A stretch of 13,570 bases of DNA from an uncultured Atopobiaceae bacterium (GTDB lineage Bacteria; Actinomycetota; Coriobacteriia; Coriobacteriales; Atopobiaceae): the NCBI GenBank assembly GCA_905235165.1, contig CAJOKK010000065.1, positions 1-13,570 on the forward strand. Reading direction: 5' to 3'. Each line of letters begins with the position of its first letter. Position 1 is the stretch's first letter. Under the pieces are notes generated by a model. It saw nothing but the letters and a program-made list of their open reading frames with translations, was not told where the DNA came from and did not search any database. Position numbers and translations under genes: made by a program. Shown one piece after another: positions 7,262 to 13,570 of this stretch.

Positions 7262-7357
7262 CCGCCGCTCCTGTCCCCGTTGCTGAAGACCCTCAGGTCT
7301 ACGTAGGGAAGATTCTGGAGCAGCACAAGGCCTCTACCTTGGCTTTTCTCAACTCGA

Positions 7358-7397
7358 CTGACAGATAGCTGGCAGTAAGCTGACAAGAGGCTGCAGA
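7358..7397 (-). promoter_or_regulatory. 11-bp phased heptamer repeats upstream of the tad operon
   Basis: Read on the minus strand, the heptamers TTGTCAG (7386-7380), CTGCCAG (7375-7369) and CTGTCAG (7364-7358) recur with exact 4-bp spacers, an 11-bp period. A degenerate copy, TCTGCAG (7397-7391), precedes them in phase, and a weak GTTGAGA (7353-7347) follows. Heptamer direct repeats with 4-bp spacers are the known binding layout of OmpR/PhoB-type and SARP winged-helix regulators. The sequence shows the repeat; the regulator is inferred. Confidence 0.5.
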
Positions 7398-7399
7398 CT

Positions 7400-7431
7400 T
7401 TTCAACAATGGCCAGCGAGGGGATGTTGAAA
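7400..7431. promoter_or_regulatory. Inverted repeat upstream of the tad operon
   Basis: TTTCAACA (7400-7407) and TGTTGAAA (7424-7431) form perfect 8-bp arms separated by 16 bp. It lies just upstream of the phased heptamers. The arms start 24 bp apart, a little over two helical turns, which would suit a dimeric DNA-binding protein. No U-tract follows on either strand, so it is not a terminator. Confidence 0.4.
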
Positions 7432-7558
7432 GCTTCATCGTGTAAAGACACATGAGAACGTTCGCCTCGCGCAGAGGCTCATAATTCATACACAGGCCAG
7501 CAGGCGCCACAGAGACGGACAAAGAGCGCAAAAGGGCTTCTCAACTGCACCTTAGGGG

Positions 7559-8752
7559 CTAGATTACGACGTCTGGATCAAGTGTCGTGGCGCTCTGGCG
7601 CATCTCGTGCGCAAGCGCAAGGTAGGTTTCAAGTCGCACCGAGGAGAACGACCCCGAATCAAACTGGGCGCGAACTTCGCAGCCCGGTTCATGGGTATGG
7701 GTGCAGTCGCGGAAGCGGCAGCCACATGCGGCATCGGCAATCTCGGGAAAGACCAGCGCGAGGCCACGTTCGTGACCCACCATAGGAAGGCTTCTCAGGC
7801 CCGGCTCATCAACAATCACGCCCGCACCGGGCAGCTTCACCATGCGACGCGCCACCGTCGTATGCCTACCGGCATCATCGCGTTCGCGCACTGCGCCCGT
7901 CTCGAGCTCGTTTCGTCCAAGCAGCCCATTCAGCAGGGTTGACTTACCCGCGCCCGACTCACCCAACATGATGGCAACGGTGCCCGTGGGCACCAGCGAA
8001 CGAACGCCCTCCTTGCCCCATCGCGCACCGCATTCCCGCACGACGTCCATCTTGGCCTCAGCCTCGTCGGATAGCTGAGAGGCCGTAACGGCAATCACCA
8101 CATCGTCACCGAGCACCTCGCGCATCTGCAGGATGTCTTGCCTCAAAACCTCGTTAGAGGCGCGGTCGGCCTTGGTGAGAATGACGGCGATCCCTGCCGC
8201 GCAGTCACGCGCGATGACCGCCGAACGCGCAACGCGCTCACACGACACCGGCTCGGGGCCGAGCGCCTGAATCACGAGGACGACGTGAATCACGAGGACG
8301 ACGCCCACGTTGGCAGCGAGCGTCTGCCGCTCGCCACGAGCCCCTCCCTTCCAGCGCGCGATATCGCTCTCGCGCGGAAGGATCTCCTCGATAAGGCCCA
8401 TCTCATGGCCGCTCGGCCGACGCGCGCAAACCCAGTCGCCCACGGCCGCGCGGGAGAAGTCACCCTTGGTCAGGCGCGCGGAAAACTCCGCTCGAAAGGT
8501 CGCGTCCTTGGTGACGATGGCAGGAAAGCCACGGTCGAGCCTGACCACGCAGCCAAGCGCAAGCTCCTCTGGCGCGGCGCCGGCTTCGACGGCACGCACG
8601 CATGCCTCGTCAAAGGCCACACGCTGTCGCTCGCTGGGAGCGAGGTCCTCAAAGGAGGGAAGCGCCGTCAAGGTAGAAAGCGCCGGCAACGCATCTGCTG
8701 CCCGATCAGAGCGGACCTCGCGCGTGCGACGCGCCTTTGCCTTCTTTGCCAT
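7559..8752 (-). CDS. rsgA: RsgA, ribosome small-subunit assembly GTPase
   Basis: This is a 397-residue circularly permuted GTPase that acts late in 30S subunit assembly. Order of motifs: OB-fold region (about 66-130), then G4 TKAD (193-196), G1 GESGAGKS (264-271), a switch-I segment GRHTT (295-299), G3 DEPG (315-318), and the carboxy-terminal zinc knuckle with C345, C350, H352 and C358 in the family spacing (C-x4-C-x-H-x5-C). The G3 motif has Glu where the family has Thr or another small residue. A six-residue insertion comes from an 18-bp tandem duplication: VVLVIH-VVLVIQ at 151-162, where relatives have a single strand after the conserved Ala-Asn-Val. The amino-terminal extension of about 65 residues, basic at first, makes it longer than usual. 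GAGG lies 5 nt before ATG 8752. A weak TATCAT box lies about 45 nt upstream, without a good -35. Confidence 0.9.
   Translation of the reverse strand: MAKKAKARRTREVRSDRAADALPALSTLTALPSFEDLAPSERQRVAFDEACVRAVEAGAAPEELALGCVVRLDRGFPAIVTKDATFRAEFSARLTKGDFSRAAVGDWVCARRPSGHEMGLIEEILPRESDIARWKGGARGERQTLAANVGVVLVIHVVLVIQALGPEPVSCERVARSAVIARDCAAGIAVILTKADRASNEVLRQDILQMREVLGDDVVIAVTASQLSDEAEAKMDVVRECGARWGKEGVRSLVPTGTVAIMLGESGAGKSTLLNGLLGRNELETGAVRERDDAGRHTTVARRMVKLPGAGVIVDEPGLRSLPMVGHERGLALVFPEIADAACGCRFRDCTHTHEPGCEVRAQFDSGSFSSVRLETYLALAHEMRQSATTLDPDVVI
8268..8303. repeat. Exact 18-bp in-frame tandem duplication inside rsgA
   Basis: The plus-strand unit TGAATCACGAGGACGACG occurs at 8268-8285 and again at 8286-8303. 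On the coding strand this repeats six codons (VVLVI plus His or Gln), preserving the frame. Bases flanking the two units do not continue the repeat. Confidence 0.95.
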
Positions 8753-8904
8753 CGAAGCCTCGCAATTCTCCCTACCGACGTGTATCCATGATAACGGCTG
8801 CGATGCGAATCGGCTTGACGACCTTGCTCCTTTACGCTGGCGCGAAAACGCACCTGCACGCGGTTCCTCAAGGCTTGGGCGAACAGCCTACCCGCGACAG
8901 GCAC

Positions 8905-8950
8905 AAGAAAACCCCCTCGAACCACCCCGTCTTCAGGAGGTTCGAGAGGG
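8905..8950 (-). terminator. Intrinsic terminator of the P-type ATPase gene
   Basis: On the minus strand CCCTCTCGAACC (8950-8939) pairs with GGTTCGAGGGGG (8923-8912) in a 12-bp stem with one U-G wobble and a 15-nt loop, followed by TTTTCTT (8911-8905). It lies about 37 nt after the ATPase stop codon and before rsgA, so the two genes are probably transcribed separately. Confidence 0.85.
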
Positions 8951-8986
8951 AGGGCTTCTCAAGCCAAAGAGCCTATCGTGTGTCTG

Positions 8987-11659
8987 CTACTTACCGAGGT
9001 GACGCATGATCGCCTTATAGAGCTCCACGATCGGGATGATCAGGAAGGCAAGGCCCATGGCGGTGAGATAGCTGCTCGTGCTGAGCTCGGCGAAGTCAAA
9101 GAAGGTCGAGAGCGGCGTCTCGATGACGACGTAGGTCAACACCAGAGCCAGGATGAAGGCACCCCAAGACCACAGGTTCTGCGTCGGCAGCTTGAAGATC
9201 GAGCCGCGACGGCTGCGCATGTTGAAGGAGTGGAACATCTCGACCATGGACAGGGTCAGGAAGGCCATCGTCATGCCCTCGAGGCCAGCGTGGCCATTGG
9301 AGACGACGTCGGCCAGGGAGACGCCGGCGTGGGAGAGGCCGATGAAGTAGGAGATGAGCGTCAGCACCGCGATGATCACGCCCTGGACGATCGTGTCAAC
9401 GCCCATGCCGTTAGCGAAGATGCCGTCCTGCGCGGAACGCGGCTTGCGCTTCATGATATCGGGCTCAGCCGCCTCCATGCACATGGCAAGAGCCGGCAGG
9501 GAGTCGGTGATGAGGTTGATCCAGAGCAGGTGCGTGGGCTCGAGGATGGTGAACCCCACGAGCGAGGCAACGAAGACCGCCACGACCTCAGCCATGTTGG
9601 ACGAGAGCAAGAACTGGATGCACTTGCGGATGTTGTCGTAGATGCGGCGACCCTCTTCGACCGCGCCGATGATGGTGGCGAAGTTGTCGTCAGCCAAGAC
9701 CATGTCGGCCACGTTCTTGGTGACGTCGGTGCCGGTGATGCCCATGCCGATGCCGATGTCGGCACGCTTGATGGAGGGCGCGTCGTTCACGCCGTCACCG
9801 GTCATGGCAACGACCATGCCCTTCTTCTTCCAGGTGTCGACGATGCGGGTCTTGTGCTCAGGCTGGACGCGCGCGTAGGTACCAATCTCCTCGATGCGAT
9901 TGAAGAAGTCCTCGTCGGAGATCTTGTCGAGCTCGGCGCCCGTGATGGCCTGGTCGCGACCCTCGATGATGTTGAGGTCCTTGGCGATGGCGACGGCGGT
10001 ATCAACGTGGTCGCCGGTGATCATGACCACGCGCATACCGGCCTCGTGAGCTTCCTTGATGGCTGCCTTGACCTCGGGGCGAACCGGGTCGATCATGCCG
10101 CACAGGCCGACGAAGGTCATGTCCTTCTCGAGGTCTTCGGGAGCATAGCTGGCAGGCGCGGTCTTGCCGTAGTTGATGCGGGCGGCCGCCATGACGCGCA
10201 GGGCGTCGTCGGCCATGGCCTTGTTCTGCTCCATGATCTGGGCGCGCAGCTCGTCGGTCATGGGAACGTCGCCCTCGGCGGTATGGTACTTGCTGCAGCG
10301 CGCGAGCACGACATCGGGACCACCCTTGGTGTGCTGCACGTAGTCGCCCATCGGCGTGCGGTTGACGACCGACATCATCTTGCGGTTCGAGTCGAAGGGC
10401 GCCTCGCCGGCACGCGGGTTCGCGCTATCGAGGTCTCCAGAGAGGAAGCCGCACTTCGCGGCGTCGGCGACAAGGGCAGCCTCGGTGGGCTCGCCCACGG
10501 CCTCCTGGGCACTGACGTCCCACTTGGCATCACAGCACAGGGCCATGCAGCGCACGAGGCGGTCGATGTCTTCGGTGTAGTGCTTCACGACGGTCATGCG
10601 GTTCTGGGTGAGCGTGCCAGTCTTGTCGGAGCAGATGATCTGCGTGCAGCCCAAGGTCTCGACGGCGCTCATCTTGCGAACGATGGCGTTGCGCTTGCTC
10701 ATCTTGGTGACGCCGATGGAAAGCGCGATGGTCACGACGGCAACAAGGCCCTCGGGAATGGCCGCAACCGCCAGCGACACAGCCACCATGAAGGTGTCGA
10801 GAACGAGGTCGAGGTCACTGAAGAAGGCAAGGCCACCCTTCTGGAAGATGCTCACCAAAAAGACGATGGCACACACCGCGACGACGGCCTTGGTGAGAAT
10901 GACGGACAGCTCGGCAAGCTTGACCTGCAGCGGCGTCTGCTCGTCCTCGGCCTTGGTGATGGCATCGGCGATTTTGCCCATCTCAGTCTGCATGCCCGTC
11001 GCGACAACCACGGCCACGCCGCGGCCGTAGGCCACGGAAGAACCCATGTAGCACATGTTCTTGCGGTCACCCAGGGGGATGTCGTCAGTGCCCGGCTGCA
11101 GGCCCAGGGTCTCGGTAATCTTGTTCGCCGGAACCGACTCGCCCGTCAGCGCGCTCTCCTCGATCTTGAGCGAGACGGCCTCGATGAGGCGGCAGTCCGC
11201 CGGCACGGCGTCACCCGCCTCGAGGATCACGATGTCACCTGGGACGAGCTCGGCGGAGGGGACCGTGAGCTGGCGACCAGAGCGGATGACCTTGGACTGG
11301 GCCGCGCTCATCTCCTGCAGGGCCTCGAGCGCGTTTTCGGCCTGGTACTCCTGGACCACGCCGAGGACGGAGTTGAGGATGACCACGAACATGATGATGG
11401 CGACATCGGCAAAGTCGCCCTCGCCCTGCAGGTTGCTCGTCACGGCCGAAATGATAGCCGCGATAATGAGCATGATGACCATGGGATCGGCCATCATCTC
11501 GAAGAAGCGCTTCCACAGGGGGGTCTTCTCGGCTTCGTCGAGCTTGTTCAAGCCCTGCTTTTCGAGGCGCTTGGCAGCCTCGCCCTCACTGAGGCCGCAG
11601 ACCTCGTCAGTGCCCTCCCGAGTGAGGACCTCATCCGAACTAACAAGATATTCCCTCAT
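8987..11659 (-). CDS. SERCA-like P-type Ca2+-transporting ATPase
   Basis: This 890-residue P-type (P2) ATPase pumps cations out of the cytoplasm at the expense of ATP; Ca2+ is the most likely substrate. Motifs in order: amino-terminal cation ATPase domain (about 5-75), actuator TGES (172-175), PEGL in M4 (302-305), phosphorylation site DKTGTLTQN with D345, nucleotide-domain KGGP (445-448, usually KGA), TGD (548-550), and hinge TGDGVND (620-626). Six carboxy-terminal membrane segments follow. Positions matching the SERCA calcium ligands are all present by eye: E303 (M4), N688 and E691 (M5), N715 and D719 (M6), E807 (M8). The start is ATG 11659, with GGGGAGG 5 nt upstream; a longer start at 11728 would add 23 residues without a comparable site. 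A clear terminator follows. It is divergent from pyk. Mg2+ or Mn2+ transport is a less likely alternative. Confidence 0.92.
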   Translation of the reverse strand: MREYLVSSDEVLTREGTDEVCGLSEGEAAKRLEKQGLNKLDEAEKTPLWKRFFEMMADPMVIMLIIAAIISAVTSNLQGEGDFADVAIIMFVVILNSVLGVVQEYQAENALEALQEMSAAQSKVIRSGRQLTVPSAELVPGDIVILEAGDAVPADCRLIEAVSLKIEESALTGESVPANKITETLGLQPGTDDIPLGDRKNMCYMGSSVAYGRGVAVVVATGMQTEMGKIADAITKAEDEQTPLQVKLAELSVILTKAVVAVCAIVFLVSIFQKGGLAFFSDLDLVLDTFMVAVSLAVAAIPEGLVAVVTIALSIGVTKMSKRNAIVRKMSAVETLGCTQIICSDKTGTLTQNRMTVVKHYTEDIDRLVRCMALCCDAKWDVSAQEAVGEPTEAALVADAAKCGFLSGDLDSANPRAGEAPFDSNRKMMSVVNRTPMGDYVQHTKGGPDVVLARCSKYHTAEGDVPMTDELRAQIMEQNKAMADDALRVMAAARINYGKTAPASYAPEDLEKDMTFVGLCGMIDPVRPEVKAAIKEAHEAGMRVVMITGDHVDTAVAIAKDLNIIEGRDQAITGAELDKISDEDFFNRIEEIGTYARVQPEHKTRIVDTWKKKGMVVAMTGDGVNDAPSIKRADIGIGMGITGTDVTKNVADMVLADDNFATIIGAVEEGRRIYDNIRKCIQFLLSSNMAEVVAVFVASLVGFTILEPTHLLWINLITDSLPALAMCMEAAEPDIMKRKPRSAQDGIFANGMGVDTIVQGVIIAVLTLISYFIGLSHAGVSLADVVSNGHAGLEGMTMAFLTLSMVEMFHSFNMRSRRGSIFKLPTQNLWSWGAFILALVLTYVVIETPLSTFFDFAELSTSSYLTAMGLAFLIIPIVELYKAIMRHLGK

Positions 11660-11792
11660 GTAACCTCCCCTTATTGGCGGCCCAATTCCATGATTGCCAG
11701 CTTTCTTACCCATGAAGGGCAGAGGCAAGGCATAGATGTGTTGCTAAGGTGAACGCACGTCGCCTTATCTTAGCGAATACTCTTTTATAAAG

Positions 11793-11810
11793 GTGGTCCC
11801 ATGGGGCCAC
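11793..11810. promoter_or_regulatory. 18-bp near-palindrome upstream of the ATPase TATAAA box
   Basis: GTGGTCCCATGGGGCCAC is symmetric except for one base pair (T at position 5 faces G at position 14), with a perfect CCCATGGG core. It lies 4 bp upstream of the minus-strand TATAAA, where a repressor would block RNA polymerase. The regulator is unknown. Confidence 0.4.
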
Positions 11811-11889
11811 TCGCAGTCCAAAACGGCACGCTCATCCCGATAAAACCCTTCAAATATGAGGACTTCCGGGGGAGGTCGGTGAAAGGCAG

Positions 11890-11915
11890 GCACAAAGTGC
11901 TATGAGCACTACAAT
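11890..11915 (+). promoter_or_regulatory. Candidate pyk promoter -10 box with overlapping dyad
   Basis: TACAAT (11910-11915) differs from the -10 consensus at one position. Directly against it lies AGTGCT-ATG-AGCACT (11896-11910), a perfect 6-bp dyad whose last base is the first of the -10 box. A second overlapping dyad GCAC-AAA-GTGC spans 11890-11900. The -35 region (CAGGCA at 17 bp) is poor, which fits an activator-dependent or otherwise regulated promoter. Confidence 0.4.
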
Positions 11916-12035
11916 AGTTTCTTGTGTGTTGTTTCGGCCGATGCGCGAGCATCCCCTCTGCACCTGATCCTTGGGCAACGATGGGGATGACAGACCGCAG
12001 CGTCGCCGAAAGAAGGACTGTACGAACGGAGAATC

Positions 12036-13493
12036 ATGAACCAGATTCGCAAGTCAACTAAGAAGAAGACTAAGATCATCTGCACGATGGGCCCGGCCAC
12101 CGAAGACGACGAGGTCTTGCGCCAGCTCATCCTTGAGGGCATGAACGTTGCCCGCTTCAACTTCAGCCACGGCAGCCACGACTATCACCGTCGCAACATC
12201 AGCCGTGTTCGCGCCATCTCCAAAGAGCTCAACATCCCGGTCGCCATCCTGCTCGACACCAAGGGTCCCGAGATCCGTACGGGCGAGCTCGTCGAGCACG
12301 CACCCGTCACCCTTGAGACGGGCAAGAAGGTCGTCGTGACCACCCGCGTCGTCCAGGGTACCGCCGAGTGCTTCTCCATCGACTACGACGGCCTGCCCGA
12401 CGAGGTCGAGGCTGGCACGAGCATTCTCATCGATGACGGCCTGATCGCTTTGACCGTCGAGAAGGTCGAGGGTCGCGACATCTTCTGCGTCATCGAGAAC
12501 GGCGGCAAGCTTGGCGAGAAGAAGGGCGTCAACGTCCCCAACGTCGACGTTCAGCTCCCCTCCGTTACCAAGCAGGACTTCGCCGACATCATGTTCGGCT
12601 GCGAGCTTGGCATCGACGCCATCGCCGCGTCCTTCATCCGCAGCGCTGAGGCCGTCGAGGAGATCCGTCGCATCTGCGCCCACGCCGGCGCCCCCGACAC
12701 GCTCGTCTTCTCCAAGATCGAGAGCTCCATCGCGGTCAAGAACTTCGACGAGATTCTCGAGGCCTCCGACGGCATCATGGTTGCCCGTGGCGACCTGGGC
12801 GTCGAGGTGCCCGCGGCACAGGTGCCCCACATCCAGAAGACGATCATCCGCAAGTGCAACGACAACTACAAGTCGGTCATTACCGCCACGCAGATGCTCG
12901 ACAGCATGACCCACAACCCGCGCCCGACGCGCGCTGAGGTCACCGACGTCGCGAACGCTGTCTACGACGGCACCGACTGCGTGATGCTTTCCGGCGAGAC
13001 CGCCGCCGGCCTCTACCCCATCGAGGCCGTCAAGACCATGTCGGCCATCTGCAAGGAGACCGAGCGCTATCTGGTGGAGAGCCAGGAGTACCACGACCGC
13101 GGCGGCCTTGAGAACGTCAACAGCTCCATCGGCTTCGCAGCCGTGACCACCGCCGAGCGCGTGGGTGCCCAGTGCATCCTGTGCCCGACCCACACCGGCC
13201 GCACCGCCCGCCTCATCTCCACCTTCAAGCCGAGCCAGCCCTTCTGGGCCACCTCGCCCTCTGAGGTCGCCATCCGTCGCACCTGCTTCGACTGGGGTTG
13301 CTACGGCCTTCTCTCGCAGGAGCAGCCTTCGCTGATGCCCACGCTGCACAACGCGATGGAGGTCGTGAAGGAGCATGGCATCATCGAGGAGGGCGACATC
13401 GTCGTGCTCACCGTTGGTGACCGCGCCACCATGCCGAGCGACGAGCACTACACCTGCTCGACCAACATCATGATGATTGCCCAGGTTGACTAA
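12036..13493 (+). CDS. pyk: Pyruvate kinase
   Basis: This 485-residue enzyme catalyses the last step of glycolysis, phosphoenolpyruvate plus ADP to pyruvate plus ATP, in the cytoplasm. Motifs: amino-terminal TKIICTMGPA (12-21), active-site RFNFSHG (40-46), TKGPEIRTG (75-83), B domain (about 84-180), catalytic-lysine and metal site FSKIES (225-230; K227, E229), ARGDLG with D253, ATQMLDSM (284-291), and RPTRAEVTDVANAVYDGTD (296-314). The carboxy-terminal allosteric domain follows in full. Glu79 in GPEIRTG matches Glu117 of rabbit muscle enzyme, the residue that marks K+-dependent forms, so K+ dependence is predicted. GGAG lies 5 nt upstream of ATG 12036. Third codon positions are strongly C/G, more so than in the tad genes, as expected for a highly expressed gene. 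A strong terminator follows. Confidence 0.97.
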   Translation: MNQIRKSTKKKTKIICTMGPATEDDEVLRQLILEGMNVARFNFSHGSHDYHRRNISRVRAISKELNIPVAILLDTKGPEIRTGELVEHAPVTLETGKKVVVTTRVVQGTAECFSIDYDGLPDEVEAGTSILIDDGLIALTVEKVEGRDIFCVIENGGKLGEKKGVNVPNVDVQLPSVTKQDFADIMFGCELGIDAIAASFIRSAEAVEEIRRICAHAGAPDTLVFSKIESSIAVKNFDEILEASDGIMVARGDLGVEVPAAQVPHIQKTIIRKCNDNYKSVITATQMLDSMTHNPRPTRAEVTDVANAVYDGTDCVMLSGETAAGLYPIEAVKTMSAICKETERYLVESQEYHDRGGLENVNSSIGFAAVTTAERVGAQCILCPTHTGRTARLISTFKPSQPFWATSPSEVAIRRTCFDWGCYGLLSQEQPSLMPTLHNAMEVVKEHGIIEEGDIVVLTVGDRATMPSDEHYTCSTNIMMIAQVD

Positions 13494-13516
13494 CTCCGGC
13501 ATCGCATCGATATGAG

Positions 13517-13542
13517 AAGGGCCCCGCTTGGGGCCCTTTTTT
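13517..13542 (+). terminator. Intrinsic terminator of pyk
   Basis: GGGCCCC (13519-13525) and GGGGCCC (13530-13536) form a 7-bp G/C stem with a GCTT loop, flanked by AA upstream that can pair with the first Us and followed by six Ts (13537-13542). It begins about 24 nt after the pyk stop codon. Confidence 0.93.
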
Positions 13543-13570
13543 GTTGGACATGGGGAGCGAGTGAGTCAGT

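Larger units (their letters stand above)
7262..7558. other. Intergenic leader upstream of the tad operon
   Basis: This non-coding stretch lies between the rsgA stop and the cpaB start. Short open frames cross it, but none has a convincing ribosome binding site or recognisable protein. It holds two candidate regulatory structures, listed separately: 11-bp phased heptamers (7358-7397) and an inverted repeat (7400-7431). I see no convincing -35/-10 pair for the tad promoter and no convincing terminator for rsgA, so some transcription from rsgA into tad cannot be excluded. Confidence 0.6.
11660..12035. other. Divergent intergenic region between the Ca2+ ATPase and pyk
   Basis: This 376-bp non-coding stretch serves two divergent genes. 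Toward the ATPase (minus) there is a TATAAA box (11789-11784) with no good -35, followed by a leader of about 115 nt. The leader holds GCTAAG/CTTAGC arms (11743-11748 and 11769-11774, loop 20) that look like a weak hairpin. Toward pyk (plus) there is a TACAAT box (11910-11915), also without a good -35, followed by a leader of about 115 nt with possible alternative folds. Two dyads adjoin the boxes and are listed separately. Short open frames in this stretch show no recognisable product. Confidence 0.55.

Noticed and set aside
7464..7478. Small hairpin GCCTC-GCGCA-GAGGC as an rsgA terminator
   Set aside because: Only a 5-bp stem, about 80 nt after the stop codon, and no T-run on the minus strand.
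7349..7531. Short minus-strand open frames (up to 89 codons) in the leader upstream of cpaB
   Set aside because: No convincing ribosome binding site, no recognisable product, and they overlap the candidate operators.
11660..11728. Upstream ATG at 11728 as the ATPase start
   Set aside because: It adds 23 residues unlike the family's amino terminus, while ATG 11659 has GGGGAGG at good spacing.
8978..11752. A 924-codon open frame on the plus strand opposite the ATPase gene
   Set aside because: It mirrors the ATPase gene almost exactly, and its product is a His/Asp/Gly/Val-rich mix with no domain, as expected opposite a gene with strong C/G at third positions. No ribosome binding site supports it.
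12054..13502. A 482-codon open frame on the minus strand opposite pyk
   Set aside because: Same explanation: an antisense shadow of a codon-biased gene, of low complexity and without recognisable motifs.
1..13570. CRISPR arrays, tRNA or rRNA genes, insertion sequences, phage genes
   Set aside because: No spaced direct-repeat arrays of that kind, no cloverleaf-type sequence, and no transposase or integrase motifs were seen. The two tandem repeats found are single duplications within genes.

Overview
The window is GC-rich DNA that looks like a monoderm high-GC Gram-positive. The protein flavour (a compact tad locus without a secretin, a Coriobacteriia-like RsgA and pyruvate kinase) suggests the Coriobacteriia (Olsenella, Atopobium or Collinsella relatives). 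This placement is an inference from how the proteins look, not from a database search.

Positions 1-7261, all minus strand, hold a tight-adherence (tad/Flp, type IVc pilus) operon. In transcription order it reads: cpaB-like, tadZ/cpaE-like ATPase, tadA/cpaF ATPase, tadB, tadC, flp pilin, a small putative lipoprotein of unknown function, a second small pilin-like protein, a TadE-like pseudopilin, and a TadG-like protein that is interrupted and runs off the left edge. Genes overlap by 1-4 nt or abut, which indicates one transcript with translational coupling. TadA powers assembly, TadB and TadC form the membrane platform, TadZ localises the machine, and three consecutive proteins carry the prepilin signature Gly | Gln-x-x-x-Glu. 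No prepilin peptidase or secretin gene is present here. The roughly 300-bp leader upstream of cpaB contains phased 11-bp heptamer repeats and an inverted repeat, both candidate operators.

Positions 7559-11659, also minus strand, hold rsgA (30S assembly GTPase) and a SERCA-like P-type Ca2+ ATPase. A clear intrinsic terminator lies between them. Positions 12036-13493, plus strand, hold pyruvate kinase, followed by a strong intrinsic terminator. The ATPase and pyk genes are divergent, and the 376-bp region between them carries two dyads close to promoter-like elements plus a possible pyk leader RNA fold.

Two exact tandem duplications stand out. A 10-bp duplication (352-371) breaks the TadG-like gene; removing one copy joins its frame to an open frame running to the window edge. 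An 18-bp duplication (8268-8303) adds six residues in frame to the RsgA GTPase domain. The first could be a phase switch or a fresh mutation; the second could affect RsgA function. I see no tRNA, rRNA, CRISPR array, insertion sequence or phage gene.
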